Below are positions 18,396 to 27,732 of a stretch of DNA of 64,000 bases, in pieces. Made by a program: the position numbers and the translations under genes. The first letter of the stretch is position 1, and each line of letters starts with the position of its first letter. This DNA is from Chloroflexi bacterium 44-23 (GTDB lineage: Bacteria > Chloroflexota > Anaerolineae > Anaerolineales > Anaerolineaceae), in contig MKUW01000006.1 of NCBI GenBank assembly GCA_001899005.1, forward strand, positions 349,034-413,033, read 5' to 3'. Below the pieces are notes generated by a model. It had not been told where the DNA came from and searched no databases. It saw only the letters and a list, made by a program, of their open reading frames with translations.

Positions 18396-18944
18396 ATGAC
18401 CATTGACCCCCTTTTAATTAATAATTTTGTGATGATCGGTACCGCTTTCGCAGCTGCATTTCTGGCAACTTTGTGGTTAAGCCTGATCATCTGGACCGCT
18501 CGCGATATCCGCAGTCGTACACGCGACTCATTAGCGCGCATTTTAGCGGTTTTAGTTGTGGCTTTGTTATTCCTGCCCGGTGTGTTGATTTATTCGATTT
18601 TACGTCCCGCAAAAACCATTGAGGAGGAATACCAACAGACACTCGAGGAAGAAACACTACTGCAAACGATTGAGGATATACCGCTTTGCCCGGGTTGTGC
18701 TCGCAAGGTCAAAGCGGATTGGTTGATTTGCCCTAGTTGCCAAACCAAGTTAAAAAAACGTTGTCACCATTGTGATCAATTGATGGAACTACCCTGGAAT
18801 ATCTGCCCTTTCTGTGCCCAACCTGTCCCAGGCGTACGTGTCGAAATCCCTTTAGAGGAAATCGTTCCTGAATTTTCCAGGCTGCCAGAAGATAGCTCGC
18901 AGGAAGACCAACCTTTTGAAGTAGAAGAGGATAATTTTTCGTGA
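18396..18944 (+). CDS. Membrane-anchored double zinc-ribbon protein
   Basis: A 182-residue protein with two membrane helices (about 12-34 and 48-68) followed by two zinc ribbons. Cys98, Cys101, Cys112 and Cys115 form the first, and Cys123, Cys126, Cys137 and Cys140 the second. The tail is acidic. Its function is unknown; such proteins may bind nucleic acid or proteins near the membrane. The GGAG ribosome site is well placed. The gene overlaps the following PfkB gene by four bases (GTGA), which suggests coupled translation. Confidence 0.75.
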   Translation: MTIDPLLINNFVMIGTAFAAAFLATLWLSLIIWTARDIRSRTRDSLARILAVLVVALLFLPGVLIYSILRPAKTIEEEYQQTLEEETLLQTIEDIPLCPGCARKVKADWLICPSCQTKLKKRCHHCDQLMELPWNICPFCAQPVPGVRVEIPLEEIVPEFSRLPEDSSQEDQPFEVEEDNFS

Positions 18945-19801
18945 CCATAAATTTAGCCCCCATTGAACCGATTGATTATCTCGTGATCGGACATATCACG
19001 CAGGATATCACCCCAGAGGGTTACAAAGCAGGCGGAACAGCATCTTATTCCGCATTGACTGCCCATGCATTCGGTCTGCGGGTAGGCATCCTGACATCAT
19101 TTGCTGAAGGTGCAATCTTGCCCAATTTAGATGGCATTCAAATCATCAATCAGGAAAGCAGCCAATCTTCGGTTTTTGAAAATATTTATACATCCCATGG
19201 TCGTCACCAGGTAATTCATTCGGCAGCTGAAACCCTTCACCCCGGCAGCGTTCCCAATTCCTGGCTGCAGACTCCAATTGTCCATTTTGGTCCGATTGCG
19301 CGCGAAATAAACAGTGACTTCCTGCGTCTATTCCCGAACTCCTTTATTGGAATGACCCCACAAGGCTGGTTCCGTGATTGGGATGCGGATGGCAACGTTC
19401 ATTTCACACAATGGCCGGAAAGCTCTTTGTTCTTATCGAAAGCCAACGCAGCTGTTTTGAGTGTGGAGGACGTTCAGGAAAACGAGGACATCATTGCTTC
19501 TTTGATTTATGCCGTGCGAGTATTGGTTGTGACTGAGGGTTCTTGTGGTGCTCGTGTCTATTGGAATGGAGATGTCCGTAATTTCCGCGCTCCGGAAAAA
19601 GAGGAATTAGACGCAACCGGTGCCGGAGATATTTTCGCAACCTCCTTCTTTATCCGCTTACGACAAACACAAGACCCATGGGAAGCAGCCCGTTTTGCAA
19701 CTTTGATTTCATCCCGATCTGTGACTCGCAAAGCGCTTGCAAGCGTACCAACAGCAGAAGAAATACAAAACGATTTAATCGACATTATTTCCAATCCTTA
19801 G
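18941..19801 (+). CDS. PfkB family carbohydrate/nucleoside kinase
   Basis: A 286-residue ribokinase-fold protein. The C-terminal PfkB signature DATGAGDIFATSF contains the catalytic base Asp230, and the N-terminal GGTASYSALTAHAFG matches the substrate-binding region. The substrate cannot be read from the sequence. It starts with GTG overlapping the zinc-ribbon gene's stop and ends seven bases before parA, so it belongs to the parAB transcript. Confidence 0.85.
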   Translation: MTINLAPIEPIDYLVIGHITQDITPEGYKAGGTASYSALTAHAFGLRVGILTSFAEGAILPNLDGIQIINQESSQSSVFENIYTSHGRHQVIHSAAETLHPGSVPNSWLQTPIVHFGPIAREINSDFLRLFPNSFIGMTPQGWFRDWDADGNVHFTQWPESSLFLSKANAAVLSVEDVQENEDIIASLIYAVRVLVVTEGSCGARVYWNGDVRNFRAPEKEELDATGAGDIFATSFFIRLRQTQDPWEAARFATLISSRSVTRKALASVPTAEEIQNDLIDIISNP

Positions 19802-19808
19802 GCGGCGA

Positions 19809-20609
19809 ATGGCAAGAATTTTTACTCTGGTTAACCAAAAAGGCGGTGTTGGAAAAACCACTACGGCTATCAACCTTGGGGCATACCTTGGTTATTTTGG
19901 CCAACGCGTACTACTAATTGATCTCGACCCACAGGCTAATGCAACTTCGTCGCTGGGAATTGACAAGCATAGCGTCAAAAGTGGCACATACGAGGTCATT
20001 CTAGGCAACCAAATGCTCGCCCCCCACATTTTGCACAACCCACGCTTAAAGATTTCCTTACTGCCCTCTTCGCCGGCACTGGCCGGTGCAGACGTGGAAC
20101 TGATTGATCTCGATCAGCGCGAACTCCGTTTGAAAAAAGCCCTGGAACCTGTTATCGATAGGTATGATTACATCCTGATTGACTGTCCACCATCGCTTTC
20201 GATTCTGACCATCAACGGTCTCCTGGCTGCTGAATCCGGTATTATTATTCCAGTTCAATGTGAATATTTGGCACTGGAAGGTCTGGAGCAATTAACACAA
20301 ACCTTGCAGCGCGTTCAATCCGCCTTGTTTCCGGATCTGGAAGTAGCCGGCGTTGTTTTAACCATGTACGATGGCCGCACCCGACTGGCAGTTGACGTGG
20401 TCAATGAAGTGCGACAGTTCTTTCCCAAACAAGTCTATCAAACCATTATCCCGCGCAGCGTTCGCCTGGCTGAAGCTCCTTCTTACGGACTTCCCATTTC
20501 TGTATACGCGCCAGAGTCAACTGCAGCAAATGCCTATGCTGCTCTGGCCAAGGAAGTCCTGGCAAAAGATGGTATCATCATTCCAGAACTAGTAAAGGGA
20601 GGTGATTAA
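19809..20609 (+). CDS. parA: ParA family chromosome-partitioning ATPase
   Basis: A 266-residue ParA/Soj ATPase with the deviant Walker A KGGVGKT (11-17), the switch motif LIDLDPQANATSS and DYILIDCPPSL. It binds DNA non-specifically in its ATP form and works with ParB to move origin regions. Its length (no N-terminal HTH) fits the chromosomal Soj type. It abuts parB directly; the TAA of parA ends one base before the parB ATG, with AAAGGAGGTG as the ribosome site inside the end of parA. Confidence 0.95.
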   Translation: MARIFTLVNQKGGVGKTTTAINLGAYLGYFGQRVLLIDLDPQANATSSLGIDKHSVKSGTYEVILGNQMLAPHILHNPRLKISLLPSSPALAGADVELIDLDQRELRLKKALEPVIDRYDYILIDCPPSLSILTINGLLAAESGIIIPVQCEYLALEGLEQLTQTLQRVQSALFPDLEVAGVVLTMYDGRTRLAVDVVNEVRQFFPKQVYQTIIPRSVRLAEAPSYGLPISVYAPESTAANAYAALAKEVLAKDGIIIPELVKGGD

Positions 20610-21473
20610 ATGGCAAAAAGACCCGGTCTTGGCCGCGGCTTGGACGCACTCATTCCGCCAGGCAGCACAAGTTTTCAATCAGCCATAAAAAATAATGTCG
20701 TGGATATTGATGTAAACCAAATCATACCCAACACCCATCAGCCACGAAAAGAAATGGACACCGGCGAACTTGAGCACCTAGCTGAATCCATACGTGAGCA
20801 TGGAATCATCCAGCCGTTGATTTTGATGCCTATCTCTGCTGACAATAAGTATGAGCTGATCGCGGGTGAGCGCCGCCTGCGGGCTGCCAAAATCGCCGGC
20901 CTGGCTACTGTACCAGCCATCATTCGTAAGGCGAATGAACAAGAAAAGTTAGAGTTGGCGTTGATTGAAAATATCCAGCGCACTGATTTGGGTCCGCTGG
21001 AGACTGCAGAAGCCTACCATCAATTGGCTGAAGATTTTAATCTTTCTCACGATGAAATCGCTGCACGGGTCGGAAAATCACGCGTTTCAGTCACCAATAC
21101 CATCCGACTTCTCAAACTACCGGAGGTTGTTCGCCAGGCTCTGGCAGAACACAAGATCAGCGAAGGGCATGCGCGCGCGCTCTTAGGGCTAAACTCCGTT
21201 CAAGCCCAGATTGCTGTGTTGGAAACAATTTTGAAATTTGAGTACTCAGTCCGCCAAACAGAAGAATTAGTTCGAAAATATGGCGGTGAACGACCCGCAC
21301 GAAAAACTGAACCAGAAACCCAACCTGAAATACGCGCGTTGGAAGAGCGTTTACGTAGTCAATTTGGAATGCGCGTCAATCTCGATCATCACGGTGAAAA
21401 AGGCCGGATAGTCATACACTACTACTCCAATGAGGAATTAAATCGTTTTATCGACCAGATTTTTCCTGAGTAG
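20610..21473 (+). CDS. parB: ParB/Spo0J chromosome-partitioning protein
   Basis: A 287-residue ParB. The N-terminal tail KRPGLGRGLDALIP is the typical ParA-contacting peptide. The CTP-binding core has GERRLRA (86-92) and ENIQRTDLGPLE (120-131), and a helix-turn-helix (about 145-168) reads parS. It should load on parS as a CTP-gated clamp. I find no full 16-base parS palindrome in the window, so the sites lie elsewhere. The upstream partner is parA. Confidence 0.95.
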   Translation: MAKRPGLGRGLDALIPPGSTSFQSAIKNNVVDIDVNQIIPNTHQPRKEMDTGELEHLAESIREHGIIQPLILMPISADNKYELIAGERRLRAAKIAGLATVPAIIRKANEQEKLELALIENIQRTDLGPLETAEAYHQLAEDFNLSHDEIAARVGKSRVSVTNTIRLLKLPEVVRQALAEHKISEGHARALLGLNSVQAQIAVLETILKFEYSVRQTEELVRKYGGERPARKTEPETQPEIRALEERLRSQFGMRVNLDHHGEKGRIVIHYYSNEELNRFIDQIFPE

Positions 21474-21476
21474 ACC

Positions 21477-23069
21477 ATGAACCATATATTATATAACGCC
21501 AGGATTTACACTTTCGATCCACATCTGCCGGTCGCGGAGGCAATTGCAATTAGCAATGATCAAATTGTCGCTTTGGGATCAAATGATGAAGTCCTCAATC
21601 TTCCTTTGTCAGGATATAACAGACAGAACCTGGATGGAAAAACTGTACTGCCAGGTTTAACTGATTCTCATCTCCACTTGCAACACACTGCCCTTGCGAT
21701 GAGTGTCGTCGATTGTGAAACAGAAACAAAAGAAGAGTGTCTAACTCGGATAAAAGAGCGGGTTGCTGCTACACCTGCCGGTGGATGGATTTTTGGCCAC
21801 GGTTGGAACCAAAACCGCTGGGCGGATGGTTATGGGACCCTGAAGGATCTGGATTTAATTTCAACCCTCCATCCCATCTTTTTAACAGCCAAATCTCTGC
21901 ATGCTGCCTGGGTAAATTCCACAGCGCTAAGACACGCCGGAATTGAGGCTGCCACTCACGACCCGCAAGGCGGCATAATCGGTCGCACGAAAAATGGGGC
22001 ATTGAATGGGATCTTATTTGAAAGTGCTTATTTGCTTGTGCAGGAGCAAATACCACATCAATCCATTCCAAAAATTGCAGATGCTATCGAGCAAGCCCAA
22101 CACAAACTGGCTCAAATGGGCATTACCAGCGTTCATGATTTTGATGGTGTAGATTGTTTTTCAGCCTTACAAATGCTGGAACGAGAAAAACGATTGAAAA
22201 TGCGTGTTTTAAAAAGCATTCCTTTCTCGAACCTGGATGCAGCCCTCGAGTTTGGCGTCACCACTGGTTTTGGATCCTCATTATTGAAAATTGGCAGCAT
22301 AAAATTGTTTGCAGATGGAGCTTTGGGTCCACAAACAGCAGCCATGCTGGCACCTTATCGCGGAAGCGAGGATGACTATGGGACTCTGTTATTGTCACAA
22401 GAGGAAATTCTAAATATAGGGAAACGGTCTTCTCCTGCCGGTCTTTCATTAGCCATCCATGCCATCGGTGATAAGGCCAACCAGGTTGTGCTGGCTGCTT
22501 TTAGTGAACTGCGAAGCCATGAGCGTGAACAAGGCATGGCGCAACCGCTTCACCGAATTGAACATGCTCAATTATTAAACCCCCAATTAATACCTTTGTT
22601 TGCTGTAAACAAGATTCATGCTTCAGTGCAGCCCATTCACCAAATTTCAGATATAGACATCGCCGATCGCTACTGGGGTGAGCGCGCCATGTATGCTTTT
22701 CCTTTCCAATCGTTACTAGCCAGTGGCGCTCAATTGGTGTTTGGATCAGATAGTCCGGTTGAAATCGCGAATCCATTCATTGGCATATATGCTGCAACCA
22801 CCAGGCTTAGTATGAACACGCATAATCATCCCAATAGCTGGTATCCCCACGAAAAAATATCGCTTAATGCTGCTTTGCGAGCATATACAATCCGACCTGC
22901 CATTCTAGCCGGTTGGGAACAATGCAAAGGACGTCTGCATTTGAAGGAAGCGGCAGATTTAATTGTCCTTAAAGAGGATATTTTTACGGTTGAACCTGAG
23001 CGAAGAAAAGAATTACTCCCCTGCGCCACGATGGCCGCAGGAGAATGGGTCTGGCAGGAAGAGGCTTAA
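21477..23069 (+). CDS. Amidohydrolase family protein, YtcJ-like
   Basis: A 530-residue metal-dependent hydrolase of the amidohydrolase superfamily. It shows the first metal motif DSHLHL (His65, His67), the YtcJ-type segments GHGWNQNRW and KLFADGALGPQTA, and AIHAIGDKA and FGSDSPVE further on. Related enzymes cleave N-acyl groups or cyclic amides, but the substrate is unknown. It starts three bases after parB and probably shares its transcript, without an obvious functional link. Confidence 0.85.
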   Translation: MNHILYNARIYTFDPHLPVAEAIAISNDQIVALGSNDEVLNLPLSGYNRQNLDGKTVLPGLTDSHLHLQHTALAMSVVDCETETKEECLTRIKERVAATPAGGWIFGHGWNQNRWADGYGTLKDLDLISTLHPIFLTAKSLHAAWVNSTALRHAGIEAATHDPQGGIIGRTKNGALNGILFESAYLLVQEQIPHQSIPKIADAIEQAQHKLAQMGITSVHDFDGVDCFSALQMLEREKRLKMRVLKSIPFSNLDAALEFGVTTGFGSSLLKIGSIKLFADGALGPQTAAMLAPYRGSEDDYGTLLLSQEEILNIGKRSSPAGLSLAIHAIGDKANQVVLAAFSELRSHEREQGMAQPLHRIEHAQLLNPQLIPLFAVNKIHASVQPIHQISDIDIADRYWGERAMYAFPFQSLLASGAQLVFGSDSPVEIANPFIGIYAATTRLSMNTHNHPNSWYPHEKISLNAALRAYTIRPAILAGWEQCKGRLHLKEAADLIVLKEDIFTVEPERRKELLPCATMAAGEWVWQEEA

Positions 23070-23071
23070 GG

Positions 23072-24091
23072 ATGCTTTCAAGTTCCAACGCTCTCACCCC
23101 TGAAATGCTCGTCCCGCGGATTGGAGATTATCTCGTAAACCGTGGGTTTATAACTATTGAGGATCTGGTCGATGCTTTGGCAACACAAAGAGAACTGGAA
23201 CAAACCAAGAAGCCGCAATTGATCGGCCAAATCCTGGTATCAGCCGGAAAAATCGATCAGTCAATCCTTGATCAGGCAATTACCGAACACATTATTGACT
23301 TAAAAGATGCTCTTGAAACAAGTAACAAACGCCTTGAGTCACGTGTGGCTGAGCGAACCACAGAGTTGGAGGCGGCACTCAAGAAAATTAATGAGCTCAA
23401 TGAATTAAAGTCAAATTTCATCTCCAATATTTCGCATGAATTGCGCACCCCCCTTACTCATCTTAAAGGTTATTTGAATCTGTTTGCTTCTGGCGATTTG
23501 GGTCCAATTACAAAAGATCAAAATAAAGCCTTGAGTGTCATGAACCGCGCCTATATACGCTTAGAAAAGTTAATCGATGACCTCTTAATGTTCACATTCG
23601 CCGAATATGAAGAAGTCAATATTACCAAATCAAAATTCAACATGATCGCTCTGGTTGCGGAAATCATCTCCACCTATAAGAATTCAACGCCTAAACGTAC
23701 CATTTACCTGCGCATTCTGCCCGAAGAAACATCCTTATGGGTAAACGCAGATCAAAAGAAAATTGCCTGGGTAATTACCCATCTGATTGATAATGCGATT
23801 AAATTTTCAGATCCTAACACCAGGATAACTGTTTTTCTGCAGCACAACGCAGAAATCGTAAAGACGACAGTCTCCGACCAGGGGAGTGGAATTGACAAAG
23901 ATCAGTTTGAACAAATTTTTGAACCTTTTCATCAACTCGATGGATCATCCACCCGCAAAGCGGGGGGGGTTGGTCTCGGTCTTGCACTTTCCAAGAAAAT
24001 AATCGAGGCCCACACAAGCAGATTGAATGTGCGCTCAGAAGTGGGAATAGGCAGCCAATTTGATTTTTCACTAAAAAGATTGATAATATAA
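23072..24091 (+). CDS. Histidine kinase with an N-terminal type II secretion ATPase N-domain-like segment
   Basis: A 339-residue kinase. Residues 10-75 contain two repeats of the kind found in the N-domain of PilB/GspE/MshE ATPases: GDYLVNRGFITIEDLVDAL and GQILVSAGKIDQSILDQAI. A coiled coil (about 76-112) leads to the H-box NISHELRTPLTHLKGY with His122 and a C-terminal HATPase domain (HLIDNAIKFS, DQGSGI, GVGLGLALSKKI). There is no membrane helix, so it is cytoplasmic. ATG 23072 lies after the amidohydrolase stop and follows AAGAGG; an in-frame ATG at 23045 is less likely. Four bases separate it from the second kinase. Confidence 0.85.
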   Translation: MLSSSNALTPEMLVPRIGDYLVNRGFITIEDLVDALATQRELEQTKKPQLIGQILVSAGKIDQSILDQAITEHIIDLKDALETSNKRLESRVAERTTELEAALKKINELNELKSNFISNISHELRTPLTHLKGYLNLFASGDLGPITKDQNKALSVMNRAYIRLEKLIDDLLMFTFAEYEEVNITKSKFNMIALVAEIISTYKNSTPKRTIYLRILPEETSLWVNADQKKIAWVITHLIDNAIKFSDPNTRITVFLQHNAEIVKTTVSDQGSGIDKDQFEQIFEPFHQLDGSSTRKAGGVGLGLALSKKIIEAHTSRLNVRSEVGIGSQFDFSLKRLII

Positions 24092-24095
24092 GCAT

Positions 24096-25286
24096 ATGAT
24101 GGAAGCATTAAAACAAATTGAAACAACTACACTTTATTCACTCAGCCAAATTTGCTGGGAAGCTTCCAATTGGAAAGCAGCCCTCGATGAAATTGTCAAG
24201 CAGATTCGCCCCTATTTCATCTTTGATAATCTGGCAGTATATCTTTCAAGCGCCAGTCAATTAAATTTAGAAGTCTCATACGCCAAAGCTACTGGACGGG
24301 GTAAATCAAAAGAAGCAGATGTTGCCTGGGGTGAAAACATCACATCTGAAGTGATTCGGCAGGGGCACACTATTTTGCAGGAACCTGATGAACTGCAAAA
24401 TGACCGCTTGCAAGAACCTTATTTGTTAGCCGTCCCGTTGCAATCCATAAACACATGGTATGGAGTTGTCATCTTCATCCGTTTCGGTGGGCCGCCATTC
24501 AATGAGGATCAAGTTTTATTTGCTGAATTTATGGTTCACCAAATTTCCTCCATGATATTGCGCCAGGAACATGAAAAGATGATCAAAAAACTGGAAGACC
24601 ACATCTCCACCCTGCAGATTCAGGAAGATTTCATCTCGACTCTTTCTCATGAGTTAAAAAACCCAATAGGATTTATCAAAGGATATACTACGACTTTGCT
24701 GCGAACCGATACAAACTGGCCTCACGAAACCCAGATGGAATTCTTGAATATAATCGATCAGGAAACTGATCACTTAAAGGACCTGATCGACAATCTTTTG
24801 GATTCATCCCGGTTGCAATCAGGCAAAGGAAACCTTAATTTTCAGATACTACGCCTGGATGCGATCTTGAATGACGTAATTTCACATTCACGAATGCTCC
24901 ACCCCGATCTGGAAATTCATCTGGATATTCGTCAGGAACTTCCAAACTTAAATGGTGACCCGCGCCGCTTAAAACAGGTTTTCGATAACCTGATTTCGAA
25001 TTCCACAAAATATGCCCCTCATTCTCCAATTAAAATCCGTGTATACCGTGAAAAGACTGGAATCTCCATTGATTTTCGCGATTTTGGTCCAGGTATTCCT
25101 GCAAAAGAAATAGATAAGATTTTTAACCGCTTTTATCGGTGCGAGAAACATAGTGATGAAACCCATGGTTCGGGCCTGGGCTTATTTATTTGTGAAAAGA
25201 TCATCAGTGCCCATAAGGGGAAAATCAGTGCCACTTCCATTCCGGGCAAAGGCGTTACATTCCATATTTTCCTGCCTTTGCCTTAG
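24096..25286 (+). CDS. GAF-domain histidine kinase
   Basis: A 396-residue cytoplasmic sensor kinase. Residues about 20-155 look like a GAF domain. A short coiled coil follows, then the H-box TLSHELKNPIGFIKGY with His185 and an HATPase domain with QVFDNLISNSTKYAP, DFGPGIP and GSGLGLFICEKI. It lies directly between another kinase and the only response regulator of the cluster, so both kinases may signal to that one regulator. The ligand is unknown. Confidence 0.9.
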   Translation: MMEALKQIETTTLYSLSQICWEASNWKAALDEIVKQIRPYFIFDNLAVYLSSASQLNLEVSYAKATGRGKSKEADVAWGENITSEVIRQGHTILQEPDELQNDRLQEPYLLAVPLQSINTWYGVVIFIRFGGPPFNEDQVLFAEFMVHQISSMILRQEHEKMIKKLEDHISTLQIQEDFISTLSHELKNPIGFIKGYTTTLLRTDTNWPHETQMEFLNIIDQETDHLKDLIDNLLDSSRLQSGKGNLNFQILRLDAILNDVISHSRMLHPDLEIHLDIRQELPNLNGDPRRLKQVFDNLISNSTKYAPHSPIKIRVYREKTGISIDFRDFGPGIPAKEIDKIFNRFYRCEKHSDETHGSGLGLFICEKIISAHKGKISATSIPGKGVTFHIFLPLP

Positions 25287-25318
25287 TTTCCACTTCCATC
25301 ACAAATTAGGAGTTTTAG

Positions 25319-26023
25319 ATGCCAAACAACCCCAAAATACTTGTTGTTGATGATGAGCAGCTTTATCGTCACCTTGTCAAAGTGAATTTGGAATCCGAAG
25401 GATATGAGGTTTTGACTGCTGCCAATGGTGAAGAATGTCTGGAAATGGTCTCTAATAAACACCCCGATCTTGTTATCCTTGACATCAATATGCCAAAACT
25501 GGATGGTTTTTCAACCCTTGATCGCATCCGCCAATTTAGCGAGGTGCCAGTAATTATGCTGACTGGCAGAAATGACGAGCAGGATCGTGTACGTGGTCTT
25601 AATGCAGGAGCTGATGATTATGTTGCCAAGCCCTTTTCAGCTACCGAATTAATCGCACGTGTTCGGGCTGTCATGCGCCGCTCAATTTTTAATGATCAGA
25701 CGATATCCACCCGCTATTTCACACACGGTGATCTCAAAATTGATTTAGCTCGCGCAGAAATCTGGAGGGATGACACTCCCATTTTCCTGTCAGCCACAGA
25801 ATATAAACTTCTTATTCAATTCGCACATAATGTCGGCAAAGTGATGCCTTCGGAAGAGCTTCTCAGTGCCATTTGGGGTCCTCAATATCGTGATGACAAA
25901 GAAATCCTGTGGGTTAGCATTGCTCGACTGCGCCAAAAACTGGAAAAAGATCCCCATACACCCTGCCACATTGTCACTCGCTCAGGCCTTGGTTATCTTA
26001 TGCCGCCAGTTGATTCCAAATAA
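25319..26023 (+). CDS. OmpR-family response regulator
   Basis: A 234-residue protein with a receiver domain (acidic pocket Asp11/Asp12, phosphorylation site Asp55 in VILDINMPKLDG, LTGRND, and KPF) and a C-terminal winged helix ending in VTRSGLGYLMPP. It should bind DNA when phosphorylated. The target genes are unknown; the downstream CpaF genes are the obvious candidates. A TTAGGAG ribosome site precedes the ATG. Confidence 0.94.
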   Translation: MPNNPKILVVDDEQLYRHLVKVNLESEGYEVLTAANGEECLEMVSNKHPDLVILDINMPKLDGFSTLDRIRQFSEVPVIMLTGRNDEQDRVRGLNAGADDYVAKPFSATELIARVRAVMRRSIFNDQTISTRYFTHGDLKIDLARAEIWRDDTPIFLSATEYKLLIQFAHNVGKVMPSEELLSAIWGPQYRDDKEILWVSIARLRQKLEKDPHTPCHIVTRSGLGYLMPPVDSK

Positions 26024-26050
26024 CGAATTCTGAAAGAAAATGGGTGAAAC

Positions 26051-26347
26051 ATGGTAATCCAATACGATGACAAGGGTAAAATTTTCACAAGCGTAATCAC
26101 CAAAAAATCCATAAAGGTTTTAATTCAAACACAAACTCACCGTGTCACAGGCATGGTTTTTTACCGGCCGGATGATCGCTTGATTGATGAACTTAACCAA
26201 ACTGATATTTTTTTAGCCGTCACTGATGCTAAAATTTTGGATGAAAACAATAATGTACTCTTTGAATCAAATTTTTTGACGGTTAATATCAATCAAATCG
26301 TGTGGATTTTGCCTTATGAAGAGCTGGCTGTCGAGCAGGTTGAATGA
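26051..26347 (+). CDS. DUF6812-like small protein
   Basis: A 98-residue predicted all-beta protein that reads like the DUF6812 family (KGKIFTSVITKKSIKVLIQT, then FLAVTDAKIL, then VNINQIVWILP). The function is unknown. It overlaps cpaF by four bases (ATGA), so it is translationally coupled to the ATPase and may act with it. Confidence 0.6.
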   Translation: MVIQYDDKGKIFTSVITKKSIKVLIQTQTHRVTGMVFYRPDDRLIDELNQTDIFLAVTDAKILDENNNVLFESNFLTVNINQIVWILPYEELAVEQVE

Positions 26348-27663
26348 CAGCTCCCCGCCCCATCTCCATGCAATCTCCTGAAATGATTCGCTTGAAACAG
26401 CATTTGATCACCAATATATATCAAAACCTGGAAGAAAAGCGGCCCTTATTGCGTGAACGGACTGAATCTGTCACCTCATACCTGAAGTTGGCGTTCAATG
26501 ATCTCAACATCCGCCTGGCTCCTTCGCTCCAGGAACAATTATTCAAAGACATTCTGGATGACGTGCTTGGGTATGGCCCATTGCAGCCTCTTTTGGATGA
26601 TCATACTATCAGTGAAGTGATGGTTAATGGCGCTAAAAATGTCTTTATTGAGCAAAATGGTAAGTTGACAAAAACCGGCATTCAATTTGAGAACGACGAC
26701 GCTGTCATGCGCCTGATCGAGAAGATAATTGTGCCACTAGGGCGCAGAATTGACAGCGACACACCGACTGTGGATGCACGTTTGCCGGACGGATCACGTG
26801 TCAATGCGATCATTCCTCCTGTTTCCGTAGACGGTCCCACAATTACAATCCGGAAATTTGAAAAAGGCCGTCTTTCAATTGACCAACTGATTGAGCTCGG
26901 TTCCATTACTCAAAATATGGCAGACCTGGTGCAGGCTTGTGTAGTTTCCCGTATGAATGTGATCATCTCGGGTGGAACAGGTTCAGGAAAGACCACCCTT
27001 TTGAATGTACTTTCAGGTTTTATTCCCGAAAATGAACGCATCGTCACAATTGAAGATGCTGCCGAATTAAGTTTACAACAAGAGCATGTTGTGCGCCTTG
27101 AAACCAAACCCCCCAACCTGGAGGGACGCTTCGCTGTCACGATCCGTGACCTTGTGCGTAATTCATTAAGAATGCGCCCGGATCGAATCGTTGTCGGTGA
27201 GGTACGCGGGGGAGAAGCTCTCGACATGCTGCAGGCGATGAATACAGGTCACGATGGCTCCCTGACTACTTTGCATGCAAATTCACCCCGCGATGCTCTT
27301 TCGCGCCTGGAGACGATGAGTCTAATGGCTGGCATGGAATTACCTTTAAAAGTCATCCGCGAACAAATAGCCAGCGCAATTGATCTGATTATCCAGCAAA
27401 CCAGGCTCAAAGATGGCAGTCGAAAAGTGACATCCATCACCGAGGTTTCCGGTATGGAGGGTGACACGATTGTGATGACAGAGATATTTAAATTTGAACA
27501 GACCAGTGTTTCACAGGATGGTAGCGTGAATGGCAACCTGGTGCCGACCGGAATCCGGCCTTTTTTCAGCCAACGCCTTGAACAAAATGGATTCAAACTG
27601 GGGCCGGAGGTTTTTGGGGCCAGCCTGGGACAAATTTTGGCTGCAAATCGACAGCGTAGATAA
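26344..27663 (+). CDS. cpaF: CpaF/TadA family secretion ATPase
   Basis: A 439-residue hexameric ATPase of the tight-adherence/type IV pilus-like class. It has an N-terminal domain (about 10-115) followed by the ATPase core with [11 protein letters not shown] (210-218), the Asp box TIEDAAEL, Walker [18 protein letters not shown] and the His box [15 protein letters not shown]. It normally powers pilin or protein export together with TadB/TadC membrane proteins and a prepilin peptidase. None of these is in the window. It lies in a signalling operon, directly behind the response regulator and the DUF6812-like gene. Confidence 0.92.
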   Translation: MTAPRPISMQSPEMIRLKQHLITNIYQNLEEKRPLLRERTESVTSYLKLAFNDLNIRLAPSLQEQLFKDILDDVLGYGPLQPLLDDHTISEVMVNGAKNVFIEQNGKLTKTGIQFENDDAVMRLIEKIIVPLGRRIDSDTPTVDARLPDGSRVNAIIPPVSVDGPTITIRKFEKGRLSIDQLIELGSITQNMADLVQACVVSRMNVIISGGTGSGKTTLLNVLSGFIPENERIVTIEDAAELSLQQEHVVRLETKPPNLEGRFAVTIRDLVRNSLRMRPDRIVVGEVRGGEALDMLQAMNTGHDGSLTTLHANSPRDALSRLETMSLMAGMELPLKVIREQIASAIDLIIQQTRLKDGSRKVTSITEVSGMEGDTIVMTEIFKFEQTSVSQDGSVNGNLVPTGIRPFFSQRLEQNGFKLGPEVFGASLGQILAANRQRR

Positions 27664-27683
27664 AATTGATATAATGCTATAAT
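27648..27683 (+). promoter_or_regulatory. Promoter with two overlapping -10 boxes before the XRE gene
   Basis: Two consensus TATAAT boxes lie at 27670-27675 and 27678-27683. TCGACA (27648-27653), inside the end of cpaF, is a -35 candidate for the first with a 16-base spacer. It suggests a separate transcript for the XRE, TPR and GNAT genes with a leader of about 45-55 bases. Confidence 0.6.
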
Positions 27684-27732
27684 CTAGAAATTGCAAAGGA
27701 TGGGCAAATCTGCGCGATAGGAGATATGGAAG

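Noticed and set aside
19809..21473. Search for parS sites around parA/parB
   Set aside because: Only half-sites such as GTTTCACG (near 9330) are seen anywhere in the window; no full 16-base palindrome, so no parS is claimed.
20610..21473. ParAB as a plasmid or phage partition system
   Set aside because: Lengths and the Soj/Spo0J style fit chromosomal parAB, and the neighbours are housekeeping genes.
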